Below, piece after piece: positions 51,660-61,127 of a DNA stretch of 64,000 bases. Under the pieces are notes generated by a model. The model was not told the DNA's origin, made no database searches, and was given only the letters and a program-made list of their open reading frames with translations. The stretch's first letter is position 1, and the number at the start of each line of letters is the position of its first letter. The position numbers were made by a program, and so were the translations under genes. The DNA is from Halpernia sp048269545 (GTDB lineage Bacteria > Bacteroidota > Bacteroidia > Flavobacteriales > Weeksellaceae), in assembly GCF_048269545.1 (NCBI RefSeq), contig NZ_JBLXIJ010000002.1, positions 124,001 through 188,000 of the forward strand. Reading direction: 5' to 3'.

Positions 51660-52498
51660 AATAAATTCAGATTTTTTGTTACTAAAAGCTCAAACATTAA
51701 GTAAGCTTTTCTCGCATTACTCACTCTTATTCTCTTTGTTAATAATACTTTTGGTTCTGTATTTTTAATCTTTTTAAATAAATTAGTATAATATTTATAC
51801 GCCATAAAAACTGCTAATTTACTAGAAATTGGTAACATTTTTATACCAATTAATGCTTGTTCAAAATCTTTTGAAATATCTTTTTCTATAGAATTCTTAT
51901 CTTCTAAACTGAAATTATTAAAATCAACTCCAGGAAAATACATACGATTTAAAACCACAAAATCAGCTTGTATATCTCGCAAAAAATTAATTTTTTGAAA
52001 TGCAGCACCCAAACTTTTTGCAAAAGGTGCTAGTTTTTTAAATTCTTTTTCATCTCCTTCCACAAAAACTTTTAAACACATTAAACCCACAACTTCTGCG
52101 CTGCCATAAATGTAAGCATCATATTCTGCTTTGTTTTGATAATTTATTTCGCCCAAATCTTTGTACATAGAATCTATAAAAGCGTCAATTAAATTTTGGT
52201 CAATTTTATATTTCTTCACTGTTTGAGTGAAAGAATGCAAAATAGGATTTAACGAAATTCCTTTATTCATCGCATCTTCATATTGCTTCATAAAATCATC
52301 CATTAATTCTCTTTTCGGATAATCGTGAAATGTATCTACAATTTCATCCGCAAATCTCACAAAGCCATAAATATTATAAATCGCTTCCCGAATTTCTTCT
52401 GGAAAAAGTAAAATTGCTCTCGAAAATGAGCTACTGTAAGATTTTGTAACTAATTTACTACAACTAAAACTAACCTGATCGTGCAAATTTTGTGTCAT
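51656..52498 (-). CDS. crtB: Phytoene synthase
   Basis: Condenses two geranylgeranyl diphosphates to phytoene. 280 residues of the squalene/phytoene synthase family. First Asp-rich motif YGFVRFADEIVDTFHDYP, second motif INFLRDIQADFVVLNRMYFP; the N-terminal KSYSSSFSRAILLFPEEIR is also typical. It starts 87 bp after crtI on the same strand. GGPP synthase (crtE) is not in the window. Confidence 0.95.
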   Translation of the reverse strand: MTQNLHDQVSFSCSKLVTKSYSSSFSRAILLFPEEIREAIYNIYGFVRFADEIVDTFHDYPKRELMDDFMKQYEDAMNKGISLNPILHSFTQTVKKYKIDQNLIDAFIDSMYKDLGEINYQNKAEYDAYIYGSAEVVGLMCLKVFVEGDEKEFKKLAPFAKSLGAAFQKINFLRDIQADFVVLNRMYFPGVDFNNFSLEDKNSIEKDISKDFEQALIGIKMLPISSKLAVFMAYKYYTNLFKKIKNTEPKVLLTKRIRVSNARKAYLMFELLVTKNLNLL

Positions 52499-52585
52499 TC
52501 TTAATTTTTATTTTGGAAATATTTCCAATTATCCTACTTAATATTCAAAAATAGTAAATTATTTTATTAATACTAAAATTATAAC

Positions 52586-54046
52586 TTATTTTAACTTTTT
52601 TAAAATATAATCTGTAACTACTTTTCCAGAAATCAAAGCAGGCGGAACTCCAGGTCCTGGAACGGTTAATTGACCTGTATAAAATAAATTTTTAATTTTT
52701 TTATTATCAATCTGTGGTCTTAAAATAGAAGTTTGCAAAAGTGTATTTGCTAATCCATAAGCGTTTCCGCGACAAGAATTATACCTTTCTTTAAAATCTT
52801 GTACTCCAAAACTTCTTTTAAATAAAACGTGTGGTTTCAAATCTTCTCCAGTATTTTTTTTAATTCTTTCTAAAATTAAATTAAAAAAATGCTCGTGAAT
52901 TTCTTCTGATTCTTCTAAATCTACAGCAACCGGAATTAAAAAAAATCCAATTTCTTTTCCTTCTGGAGCTAAATCCAAATCTGTAATACTCGAGAAATTA
53001 GCATAAAATAGAGGTTTTACAGGTAATTTTGGTTTATCATAAATATCTTCTGCGTGTTTCTCAAAATCGGTATCAAAAAATAAATTGTGATGTTGAAGCT
53101 TTTCAATTTTTTTATCAAAAGCGACATAATATAAAAATGACGACGGAGCAAAAACTTTCTTTTGCCAATAATCTCCAGAATAATTTCTTACATTTTCATT
53201 TAATAATGTTTCTGTATGTGCATAATCTGCTCCAGAAATTAAGATATCTGCAGAATAATTTCCCTTATCCGTTTTAATATTTTTAACTAAATTTCCTTCA
53301 GTTTCTATTTTTAAAACGTTTTCATTTAGTTGAAATTTAACTCCCAATTCAGTGGCTAATTTTTCCATTCCTTTTGCAACTGCATTAAAACCACCTTTTG
53401 GATACCAAGTTCCCATTCCAAAATCTGCGTGATTCATAAAATTATAAAAAGCAGGAGTTTCACTTGGTTTTGCACCTAAAAACAAAACGGGAAATTCCAA
53501 AATACTTCGCAGTTTGGGATTTTTAATATTTTTTCTAACCGTTTGCGAAATATTCTGAACAAAAAGTGGTAATCGTTTTGCAGTTTCCAAACTCACCAAT
53601 TCTAAAATTGATTTTCCTGGATTATAAACCAAATCCTGCATTGCAATTTCATAATTCTTTTTTGCATCAGACATAAATTTTTGCAAATGTTTTCCACTTC
53701 CAGGTTCTACTTCTTCAAATTTTGCAATAATTTTTTCTGGTTCATCTGAAATATCGATGAAATCATTTTCACCAAAATAAACTCTATAAGCTGGTGAAAG
53801 TTTTTCCAATTCATAATAATCAGAAACTTTTTTACTGAAATCTGAGAAAAATTTTTCAAAAATATCCGGCATCCAATACCAACTTGGACCCATATCAAAT
53901 TTAAAACCCTCTTTTTCCCACAAAGAAGCACGACCACCAATTTGTTCATTTTTTTCTAAAACAGTCACATCAAAACCTGCTTTTGCCATATAACATGCGG
54001 AAGCGAGAGAGGAAAAACCTGAACCAATAACAATGACTTTTTTCAT
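52586..54046 (-). CDS. crtI: Phytoene desaturase
   Basis: Turns phytoene into lycopene with FAD. 486 residues. The Rossmann FAD loop KKVIVIGSGFSSLASACYMA begins at residue 2, followed by EKNEQIGGRASLWEKEGF and FDMGPSWYWMP. The C-terminal signature YTGQLTVPGPGVPPALISG closes the FAD site. First gene of the carotenoid operon; the -7 box TATTTTTG (54060-54067) is very close to the ATG, giving a leader of only a few nucleotides. The divergent neighbour is a TetR-like gene. Confidence 0.95.
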   Translation of the reverse strand: MKKVIVIGSGFSSLASACYMAKAGFDVTVLEKNEQIGGRASLWEKEGFKFDMGPSWYWMPDIFEKFFSDFSKKVSDYYELEKLSPAYRVYFGENDFIDISDEPEKIIAKFEEVEPGSGKHLQKFMSDAKKNYEIAMQDLVYNPGKSILELVSLETAKRLPLFVQNISQTVRKNIKNPKLRSILEFPVLFLGAKPSETPAFYNFMNHADFGMGTWYPKGGFNAVAKGMEKLATELGVKFQLNENVLKIETEGNLVKNIKTDKGNYSADILISGADYAHTETLLNENVRNYSGDYWQKKVFAPSSFLYYVAFDKKIEKLQHHNLFFDTDFEKHAEDIYDKPKLPVKPLFYANFSSITDLDLAPEGKEIGFFLIPVAVDLEESEEIHEHFFNLILERIKKNTGEDLKPHVLFKRSFGVQDFKERYNSCRGNAYGLANTLLQTSILRPQIDNKKIKNLFYTGQLTVPGPGVPPALISGKVVTDYILKKLK

Positions 54047-54059
54047 ATAATAATTAGCA

Positions 54060-54108
54060 CAAAAATATACTATTTTTATTAATTTAGAAAATATTTTTAC
54101 TACTTTTG
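54060..54108. promoter_or_regulatory. Divergent control region of crtI and the TetR-AarF-MarR-photolyase operon
   Basis: Minus-strand -7 box TATTTTTG (54060-54067) for crtI and plus-strand box TACTTTTG (54101-54108) for the TetR gene are 33 bp apart. AAAAATA-TAC-TATTTTT (54061-54077) is a perfect inverted repeat overlapping the crtI box. Two regulator genes lie in the plus-strand operon, so a shared operator is likely. No good -33 TTG is visible for either promoter. Confidence 0.55.
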
Positions 54109-54135
54109 TATAATAAAAATTAAATATATAAAATA

Positions 54136-54801
54136 ATGGAAACTTTACCTTTAGATAAAAAAGCTATTCTCAATAAATATTCAGATTACATTTTGAGACA
54201 CAACCATAGTCCAAAAAATATTTATTCATTTTGTGAAGATAATGAAATGTCTGAGAATGATTTCTATATTTTCTTCGCGAATTTTGAAGAAGTTGAAAAA
54301 GAATTTTTGGTGTATTTTTTTGAAGAAAGTTTATTTCTTTTAGGAGACGACTTAAATTACAGTCAAATGGATGATAAAACAAAATTATTAAGTTTATATT
54401 ATACATATTTTGAGCAATTAACAATGAATAGAAGTTTAATTATGGTCATTTTAAAGAAAAAAAATCCTTTAGAAAGATTAAAAAAACTATCAAAGTTAAA
54501 AGTAATGTTTATAGATTTGATTAAAACTTTGAACATTGTTACAATGAGTAATGATTTAGAAAATTCAAAATTAGAAAAATTAGAAAAGTATAAAAATAAA
54601 GGAGTAGAAGAATTATTTTGGAATAATTTTCTAGTAACACTTAAATTTTGGATGGACGATACAAGTTCTTCATTTGAGAAAACTGATATTTTTATTGAAA
54701 AATCTGTAGAAGCAAGTTTCGAATTAATAAATACAAAACCATTGGAGAAACTTTTAGATTTTGGAAAATTTATTTGGAAAGAAAAAGTTGGAAAATTTTA
54801 A
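54136..54801 (+). CDS. TetR-like regulator (TetR_C family)
   Basis: A 221-residue TetR-type protein. The N-terminal region (about 10-55) resembles a TetR helix-turn-helix in spacing: NIYSFCEDNEMSENDFYIFF then EEVEKEFLVYF, though it is degenerate in the canonical T-V-YxHF positions. The C-terminal helical domain (about 70-215) is of the TetR_C type found in flavobacterial photo-stress loci. It starts 89 bp from crtI in divergent orientation and is followed after 1 nt by an ABC1 kinase-like gene. It may bind the dyad on the crtI promoter. Confidence 0.75.
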   Translation: METLPLDKKAILNKYSDYILRHNHSPKNIYSFCEDNEMSENDFYIFFANFEEVEKEFLVYFFEESLFLLGDDLNYSQMDDKTKLLSLYYTYFEQLTMNRSLIMVILKKKNPLERLKKLSKLKVMFIDLIKTLNIVTMSNDLENSKLEKLEKYKNKGVEELFWNNFLVTLKFWMDDTSSSFEKTDIFIEKSVEASFELINTKPLEKLLDFGKFIWKEKVGKF

Positions 54802-54802
54802 T

Positions 54803-56119
54803 ATGAAAACATTAGATAAAATCCCCACTTCAAAAATACAAAGAGCTTCCAAATTAATTTCTACTGGTGCAAAAGTTGGTGTGAATTATTTAAAATATTA
54901 CGGCGATAAATTCACGAAAACCGAAGAAGAAGCTAAATTAAATTTAGATAAAAATAATGCAGAAGACATTTATGATAGTTTAAAAGAATTGAAAGGAAGT
55001 GCGTTAAAAGTGGCTCAAATGTTGAGTATGGAGAAAAATATTCTTCCAGAAGCTTATACTGAGAAATTTTCTTTGAGTCAGTTTTCTGTTCCACCATTAT
55101 CTGCGCCTTTAGTTGCGAAAACTTTTAGAAAATATTTCGGAAAAAATCCGAGTGAAATATTTGATGAATTCAGTTTAGATTCTGTAAACGCGGCAAGTAT
55201 CGGACAAGTTCACAAAGCTGAAAAAGATGGAAAAAAATTAGCAGTAAAAATTCAATATCCAGGAGTTTCTGAAAGTATTTCAACAGATTTAGCAATGGTA
55301 AAACCGATTGCCATTAAAATGTTTAATATTAAAGGAAAAGATTCTGATCAATATTTTAAAGAAGTAGAAAATAAATTATTGGAGGAAACAGATTATATCT
55401 TGGAAATAAAACAAAGCCAAGAAATTGCTGAGAAATGTAAAAATATAGAAAATTTAATATTTCCAAAATATTATCCAGAATATTCTAATGACAGAATTAT
55501 TACTATGGATTGGATGAATGGAATTCCACTTTCTGAGTTCTCTAAACAAAATAAAAATCCAGAAATTACCAATAAAGTGGGACAAACTTTTTGGGATTTT
55601 TATATGTATCAAATGCATTATTTAAGAAAAGTTCATGCAGATCCGCATCCAGGAAATTTTTTAGTTTCTGAAAATGATGAATTAATTGCAATAGATTTTG
55701 GTTGTATGAAAGAGGTTCCCGAAGATTTTTATAAACCTTATTTTGAATTGGCGATTAAAGAAAATTTAGAAAATCCTGAGTTTTTTGAAAAGAAATTATT
55801 TGAGTTAGAAATTATCCGTGAAGATGATTCTCCAGAAGAGAGATTATTTTTTAAAGAAATCTTTAAAGAATTATTGGTCCTTTTTACAAAGCCTTTACAG
55901 AGCGAATATTTTGATTTTTCTAATGATAAATTTTTCAAAGATATTTCAGATTTAGGACAGAAATATGCAAAAAATACACAGATGAAAAATATGAATGGTA
56001 ATCGTGGTTCAAAACATTTTATATATATTAACCGCACTTTTTTTGGATTATATAATTTAATGCACGAAATTGGCGCTAAAAATGTGAAAATTAATAATTA
56101 TCTTTCCATAGAAAACTAA
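54803..56119 (+). CDS. AarF/ABC1/UbiB kinase-like family protein
   Basis: A 438-residue ABC1/ADCK-like protein. The ATG at 54803 is preferred to a TTG at 54761 inside the TetR gene. The N-terminal KxGQ-type segment appears as LKGSALKVAQMLSME; then LAVKIQYPGV (ATP lysine), HADPHPGNFLVSE (catalytic loop) and LIAIDFGCMKE (DFG). Family members affect isoprenoid quinone metabolism. Its place between a TetR and a MarR regulator, divergent from isoprenoid-derived carotenoid genes, suggests a role in membrane isoprenoid or photo-stress homeostasis. Confidence 0.9.
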   Translation: MKTLDKIPTSKIQRASKLISTGAKVGVNYLKYYGDKFTKTEEEAKLNLDKNNAEDIYDSLKELKGSALKVAQMLSMEKNILPEAYTEKFSLSQFSVPPLSAPLVAKTFRKYFGKNPSEIFDEFSLDSVNAASIGQVHKAEKDGKKLAVKIQYPGVSESISTDLAMVKPIAIKMFNIKGKDSDQYFKEVENKLLEETDYILEIKQSQEIAEKCKNIENLIFPKYYPEYSNDRIITMDWMNGIPLSEFSKQNKNPEITNKVGQTFWDFYMYQMHYLRKVHADPHPGNFLVSENDELIAIDFGCMKEVPEDFYKPYFELAIKENLENPEFFEKKLFELEIIREDDSPEERLFFKEIFKELLVLFTKPLQSEYFDFSNDKFFKDISDLGQKYAKNTQMKNMNGNRGSKHFIYINRTFFGLYNLMHEIGAKNVKINNYLSIEN

Positions 56120-56130
56120 ATAAAACAATC

Positions 56131-56772
56131 ATGACCATAGATCTTATTATTGACTTACTTAAAGAAGCAAAAGAATTTGAAGAAAAAGTACATAAAGGAA
56201 ATTGTACTGTAGAAGATTTTAGATTTTTTTTAAACGAAAAAGCGTATCAAAAAGAAAATCCCACACAATTGACGGATAAATATAGTTTGAATGTCAATGA
56301 ATTGGAAAATGAAATTGCGAAACAAGTTATTCTTCTTGGAAGATATACAAAACAGCTTATTAGAAAAGGCTTAGAAAGTTTTCCAGATTTGGTAAATGAA
56401 GATTTCACTTATCTCTACAGATTGATGGATTATGATTCTCTAACTAAAACCCAATTAATTGAGAAAAATGCACACGAGAAACAAAGCGGTATTGAAATTA
56501 TTAAAAGATTAACAAAACACGGTTTAGTTTCTGAAACGCCCGATGAAAATGATAAAAGAAGTGTGCGAATTTCTGTTACAGAAAAAGGCAGAAAAACTTT
56601 TAAAGAATCTATGAAAGACATTACTGTAGTTTCAAAAATTATGTGTGGAAATCTAAATAATGAAGAAAAAAAACAACTTTTAGATAGCTTGAAAAAGCTA
56701 AATATATTTCACAATACAATCTATACAAATAAAAAAACTGAGAGTTTAGAGGAATTGGAAGCATTAATATGA
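56131..56772 (+). CDS. MarR family transcriptional regulator with N-terminal extension
   Basis: A 213-residue winged-helix regulator. The MarR core is at about residues 75-190: DFTYLYRLMDYDSLTKTQL, AHEKQSGIEIIKRLTKHGL (recognition helix), SETPDENDKRSVRISVTEKG (wing), and a C-terminal dimerisation helix. The N-terminal ~70 residues are longer than in small MarR proteins. It overlaps the photolyase start by 4 bp, so it is coupled to it. Target and ligand are unknown; the crtI control region is a plausible target. Confidence 0.85.
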   Translation: MTIDLIIDLLKEAKEFEEKVHKGNCTVEDFRFFLNEKAYQKENPTQLTDKYSLNVNELENEIAKQVILLGRYTKQLIRKGLESFPDLVNEDFTYLYRLMDYDSLTKTQLIEKNAHEKQSGIEIIKRLTKHGLVSETPDENDKRSVRISVTEKGRKTFKESMKDITVVSKIMCGNLNNEEKKQLLDSLKKLNIFHNTIYTNKKTESLEELEALI

Positions 56773-58073
56773 GTCAGAAAATAAATATCTTTTGGTTTCG
56801 CAGAGATTTGCGTTTAGATGATAATCACGCTCTTTTTGAAGCATTAAAATCTAATCTTAAAGTTTTACCAATCTTTATTTTTGATGATGAAATTCTCTCA
56901 AAACTGCCGTCGAAAAAAGATGCGCGCGTAGAATTTATTTTCCAAGAATTAGAAAATATTAATGAAATATTAAATAAAACAGGAAAAGGAATTCAATTTT
57001 TTCACGGTAAAGTTTCAGATATTTTTAAAAAATTATGTTCAGAATTTGATATTGAAAATATTTTCACAAATGAAGATTACGAACCACAAGCAATTGAGAG
57101 AGATTCTGATGTCGAGAAATTTTTAAAATCAAATAATATTGGATTTAAGGTTTTTAAAGATCAAGTTATTTTTCATAAAAATGAAATTTTAAAAGCAGAT
57201 AAAACGCCTTATACTATTTTCACTCCTTATTCAAAAGTTTGGCTTGAAAATTTTCAAAAAAATTCAATAGAAAATTATCCATCAGAAAATCTTTTAGAAC
57301 ATTTATTCACTTTTATCCCAAAAAATTTTAGTTTAAAAGATATTGGATTTGAAAAAACAAATATCCAATTTCCATCTAATATTATTAAAGAAAACTTAAT
57401 AAAAAACTATGATGAAAATCGCAATAATCCTTTTGCAGATCGAACTTCACGATTAAGCATTCATCTTAGATTTGGAACAAAAAGTATCCGGAAAGTTGTA
57501 AATGAAATTAAAAATTTAAATGAAGTTTTCTTAAAAGAATTAATCTGGAGAGAATTTTTTATGCAAATTTTATATCATTTTCCAAAAGTGGTTCACCAAA
57601 ATTTTAAACCAAAATATGATGGAATTAAATGGTTAAATGGCAGCGAAAATTTAAAAAAATGGTGTGAAGGAAAAACTGGATTTCCTATTGTTGATGCAGG
57701 AATGCGACAATTAAATGAAACTGGTTTTATGCACAATCGCGTTCGAATGATTACGGCGAGTTTTCTCGTTAAAAATTTATTGATTGATTGGCGAATTGGA
57801 GAAGCATATTTTGCGGAAAAATTATTGGATTATGAATTGTCCTCCAATAACGGAAATTGGCAATGGGCAGCTGGAACTGGTTGTGATTCTGCGCCTTATT
57901 TTAGAATTTTTAATCCAACTTCTCAACAAGAAAAATTTGATAAAGATTTTAAATATATTAAAAAATGGATTCCAGAATTTGGAACAAATGATTACCCAAA
58001 ACCAATGATAGATCATAAATTCGCACGCGAAAGAACTTTGAAAGCGTATAAATTAGCTTTGGATGAAAAGTAA
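56769..58073 (+). CDS. phrB: Deoxyribodipyrimidine photolyase (class I CPD type)
   Basis: Repairs UV-induced pyrimidine dimers with blue light. 434 residues. The N-terminal antenna Rossmann domain begins INIFWFRRDLRLDDNHALFE. The FAD domain has RLSIHLRFGTKSIRK, WREFFMQILYHFPKV, GFPIVDAGMRQLNETGFMHN and GNWQWAAGTGCDSAPYFRIF, including the tryptophans of the electron chain. It is the last gene of the TetR-ABC1-MarR-photolyase operon, converging on the YegS-like gene with a single base between the stops. Confidence 0.95.
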   Translation: MSQKINIFWFRRDLRLDDNHALFEALKSNLKVLPIFIFDDEILSKLPSKKDARVEFIFQELENINEILNKTGKGIQFFHGKVSDIFKKLCSEFDIENIFTNEDYEPQAIERDSDVEKFLKSNNIGFKVFKDQVIFHKNEILKADKTPYTIFTPYSKVWLENFQKNSIENYPSENLLEHLFTFIPKNFSLKDIGFEKTNIQFPSNIIKENLIKNYDENRNNPFADRTSRLSIHLRFGTKSIRKVVNEIKNLNEVFLKELIWREFFMQILYHFPKVVHQNFKPKYDGIKWLNGSENLKKWCEGKTGFPIVDAGMRQLNETGFMHNRVRMITASFLVKNLLIDWRIGEAYFAEKLLDYELSSNNGNWQWAAGTGCDSAPYFRIFNPTSQQEKFDKDFKYIKKWIPEFGTNDYPKPMIDHKFARERTLKAYKLALDEK

Positions 58074-58074
58074 T

Positions 58075-58923
58075 TTAAACCAAAATTCTTAAACTTTTGG
58101 GATTTACGTGAACTTCAATTGGAGAAAATATTTCTTTATAATCTCCATCAATATGCCAAATTTTTGTATTGACAGAAAATTTAATTTCAGAAACAGAAAT
58201 GTATTTTACAAAATTGTTTTCTTTTAATTTTCCAGAAAACATTTCGTAAGCAAAAATTGGCGCGTAATAAATAGGAAATTTCTTTACTAAAGCCACTTCA
58301 ACCAAACCATCACATAAATCTGAGTTGGGAGAAATAAATGCATTGTTCCCAAATTGACGTGTATTTGCAAGGTTTATCATTAAATATTTTCCGTCATATT
58401 TAGAATATTTTTCTTGAAATTTCATCTCTACAGGTTTATATTTAAAAAAAGTTTTAAGCGTTACCTTTATATAATTCTTAAATCCGCGACTAGTTTCTTC
58501 AAATTTCTTTGCGACTTCTGCATCAAAACCTGTTCCCGAAACATTGATGGATAAAAGGTTGTTAATTGTAAATGTGTCAATTTCCTTAAAATTATTTTTT
58601 TGAATTTTATCTAAAAGTTCATCAATATTTTTATTGAAATTCACTTCTCGAGAAAATCCATTTCCAGAACCTGCAGGAAATCCACCCAAAATTTTACCGG
58701 TGTTTAATAATTTTTTTGCCACACTTGAAATTGTTCCGTCGCCACCAATTGCAATAAAAATATCTGTGGAATTAAAATTTTCATCAATAAATTTTTCAGT
58801 TCCAGCAACGGATACTGAAATATAAACCAAAGGATTTTCAACTTTTGATTTTAAATGATCTAAAAAAACTTGATAATTTTTTTTTGCAGAAAAAGGATTA
58901 ATAATGAACGCAACTTTTTGCAT
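58075..58923 (-). CDS. YegS/diacylglycerol-kinase-like lipid kinase
   Basis: A 282-residue protein with the DAGK catalytic fold: AFIINPFSAKKNYQVF at the N-terminus, the ATP/Mg loop FIAIGGDGTISSVAKKL, GGFPAGSGNGFSREV, then LSINVSGTGFDAEVAKKFE. It phosphorylates a lipid such as diacylglycerol or sphingoid base; the substrate cannot be read from sequence. Intact and of normal length. Single gene, convergent with the photolyase gene and separated from the next gene by 83 bp. Confidence 0.88.
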   Translation of the reverse strand: MQKVAFIINPFSAKKNYQVFLDHLKSKVENPLVYISVSVAGTEKFIDENFNSTDIFIAIGGDGTISSVAKKLLNTGKILGGFPAGSGNGFSREVNFNKNIDELLDKIQKNNFKEIDTFTINNLLSINVSGTGFDAEVAKKFEETSRGFKNYIKVTLKTFFKYKPVEMKFQEKYSKYDGKYLMINLANTRQFGNNAFISPNSDLCDGLVEVALVKKFPIYYAPIFAYEMFSGKLKENNFVKYISVSEIKFSVNTKIWHIDGDYKEIFSPIEVHVNPKSLRILV

Positions 58924-59006
58924 TGTAAATCTTTAAATAAATAAAAAAAGGATGTTAATTGATTTCATTCTTTTAATTTTTTAGAAATTAATATGGTTTG
59001 GCAAAT

Positions 59007-59966
59007 TTAATGTAAAAATTCTTCAATTAATTTGAAAAGTTTTTCCGGTTCTTCCACTTGCGGATTATGCCCTGATTTTTCAAACATTACAAACTTTGCT
59101 TGCGGACAATATTCTTTGTATTTCACCATCATAGAAGGAACTGCGACGCGATCATATCTTCCACCATAAATTAAAATAGGCATTTTTAAATTTTTTAAAT
59201 CTTTGCGAAAGTCAAAACTTCCAATATCATTTCCCACGATAAAATCCCCATCTCTTCCAACCATTTGATAGTATAATTTTGAATTAAAAGAATTTGGATA
59301 AGGTTTGTAAGGTTTGGATTTTTTTGGTAAAAAATTATCAGGATTGTAAGAATATAAAAATCCATAGGGAACTTTTCCGTAAAGTTCTTGATGTTCTGGA
59401 TCGCTAGAAACTGCGCCTTTTTCTCGAATTTTCATTAAATCAGACCAAACTTCAGGATAATTGGTTTCAATTTCATGATTGCTATTATCATCATTTTTTT
59501 GCCACATTAGATAACTGTGAAAAGTATCCGCAAGAATTAGATGATTAACATTTTGCGGAAATTTTAAAGCATAACCTTGTGCAACTAAACCGCCGTAAGA
59601 ATGTCCCAAAACATTCAATTTATTAAGATGAAGTGCTTTTCTTAAACCTTCGATATCTTCAATATCTCGTGTTAAAGAATATTCTGTCACCACTTTTGCT
59701 GTATCGCTTTTTCCTCTTCCAAATCCATCAAAATAAATGATTTCATTATCTTTTGCTAAAGTATCAAAATCACGATAACCAAGATGAGTTCCGCCCGGTC
59801 CGCCTGGAATTATAATTAAAGGATCTCCTTTCCCAACTGTAACTACATAAAGTTTTGCACCATTTACAGTAATTAATTTTCCGTCTGTGTAACTATCGGG
59901 ATAAGTTTGTGCAAAACTAGAAGTGAAAATAAATAGTAAAGTAAAAAGTGAAATTATTTTTTTCAT
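59007..59966 (-). CDS. Secreted alpha/beta hydrolase, proline iminopeptidase-like
   Basis: A 319-residue hydrolase of peptidase family S33 type with signal peptide (KKIISLFTLLFIFTSSFAQ). Oxyanion segment PLIIIPGGPGGTHLGYRD, nucleophile elbow LGHSYGGLVAQGYA (Ser), catalytic Asp in IYGGRYDRVAVPS and His in EKSGHNPQVEEP. The HGGPGG variant points to proline iminopeptidase or related amidases and esterases. Cap domain between about 130 and 230. Isolated gene. Confidence 0.88.
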   Translation of the reverse strand: MKKIISLFTLLFIFTSSFAQTYPDSYTDGKLITVNGAKLYVVTVGKGDPLIIIPGGPGGTHLGYRDFDTLAKDNEIIYFDGFGRGKSDTAKVVTEYSLTRDIEDIEGLRKALHLNKLNVLGHSYGGLVAQGYALKFPQNVNHLILADTFHSYLMWQKNDDNSNHEIETNYPEVWSDLMKIREKGAVSSDPEHQELYGKVPYGFLYSYNPDNFLPKKSKPYKPYPNSFNSKLYYQMVGRDGDFIVGNDIGSFDFRKDLKNLKMPILIYGGRYDRVAVPSMMVKYKEYCPQAKFVMFEKSGHNPQVEEPEKLFKLIEEFLH

Positions 59967-60155
59967 ATTAAAGATTTGATTGTAAAGTTGATAAAATTAT
60001 TAGAATTAGAGAACAAATTTTTAAATAATTTCTCTTATTCTCGCTATTTAAAATTATTCTTTTAAAACTAACGTATGTCTTTTTGAATACTTTTTTAATG
60101 TAAATAATAGTTTTCTCCAAAAATTAAATCGATTCTGTATTTTTATTCCACAAAA

Positions 60156-60181
60156 AAAGAGAACCAAAATTGATTCTCTTT
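60156..60181 (-). terminator. Terminator of the initiator tRNA gene
   Basis: On the minus strand AAAGAGAATC and GGTTCTCTTT pair over 10 bp (one G-U) around AATTTT, followed by seven T. It starts 7 nt after the tRNA 3' end. The rest of the gap to 59967 shows no feature. Confidence 0.85.
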
Positions 60182-60187
60182 GCTTTG

Positions 60188-60260
<73 letters not shown>

Positions 60261-60271
60261 TTATTGTGGTG

Positions 60272-60302
60272 CAAATATACAACAATAATTTATCGTTCCA
60301 AA
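60272..60302 (-). promoter_or_regulatory. tRNA-fMet promoter
   Basis: On the minus strand TTTG (60299-60302), 19 bp, TATATTTG (60272-60279), the best consensus match in the window, 11 bp before the tRNA 5' end. Confidence 0.75.
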
Positions 60303-60350
60303 TTTTATTTAAAAATTCTCATTATTATTAAGAATTTAGTAAATTTACCT

Positions 60351-60962
60351 ATGGCAAAAATCTTAAAAATTTATCCAGATAATCCACAAGAAAACTTACT
60401 TGATGAAGTAGTAAAAGTCTTAAAATCAGGCGGCTTAATTATTTATCCGTCGGACACTATTTATGCTTTAGGTTGTGATATTTTCAACTTAAAAGCGATG
60501 GAAAAATTAGCACAATTAAAATCTGTAAAGCTGGAAAAAGCACAATTTTCAGTAATTTGTAATGATTTGAGCCATCTTTCTTATTTCACAAGAGCTTTAG
60601 AAACTCCTGTTTTTCGTTTTTTAAAAAATCATTTACCCGGTCCTTTTACTTTTATTTTGGAAGCCAATAAAAATTTGCCGCTCGCTTATAAAGGAAAAAA
60701 AACAATTGGAATTCGTGTTCCAAATCATTCTGTTCCAAAAATAATTGTTGAGAAATTAGGACATCCAATTGCATCCACTTCCATTCGTGATGATGATGAA
60801 GTTTTGGAATATTCTACCGATCCAGAATTAATTGCCGAGAAATATGAAAATCTTGTAGATATTGTAATTGACAGCGGATATGGCGACAATATTGCCTCAA
60901 CAATTGTTGATTTAACAAGCGGTGAACCAGAAATTATTCGGCAAGGAAAAGGAATTATTTAA
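60351..60962 (+). CDS. YrdC/Sua5-family protein (threonylcarbamoyl-AMP synthase)
   Basis: A 203-residue YrdC-fold protein. I take the ATG at 60351; the open frame extends upstream only through the antisense of the tRNA gene. Family features: KSGGLIIYPSDTIYALGCDI, KAQFSVICNDLSHL, FLKNHLPGPFTFILE and IGIRVPNH (Arg), PIASTSI. It makes threonylcarbamoyl-AMP for t6A37 of tRNA; the length matches the YciO/YrdC group without a Sua5 domain, so a YciO-like role remains possible. Divergent from the tRNA-fMet gene. Confidence 0.88.
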   Translation: MAKILKIYPDNPQENLLDEVVKVLKSGGLIIYPSDTIYALGCDIFNLKAMEKLAQLKSVKLEKAQFSVICNDLSHLSYFTRALETPVFRFLKNHLPGPFTFILEANKNLPLAYKGKKTIGIRVPNHSVPKIIVEKLGHPIASTSIRDDDEVLEYSTDPELIAEKYENLVDIVIDSGYGDNIASTIVDLTSGEPEIIRQGKGII

Positions 60963-61127
60963 TAATTTTTCTTTCTTTATATTAATTCTCTCTTTTCTTT
61001 AAATTAAAACATAAAAATACTATTTATATTTTTTTAGTAAAAAACATTACTTAATTTAGATTTATAGTTGTAAATTACAATTCATAATTTATTTAAACTT
61101 TAGTAAAATTAATTAACTTTTATTCAA

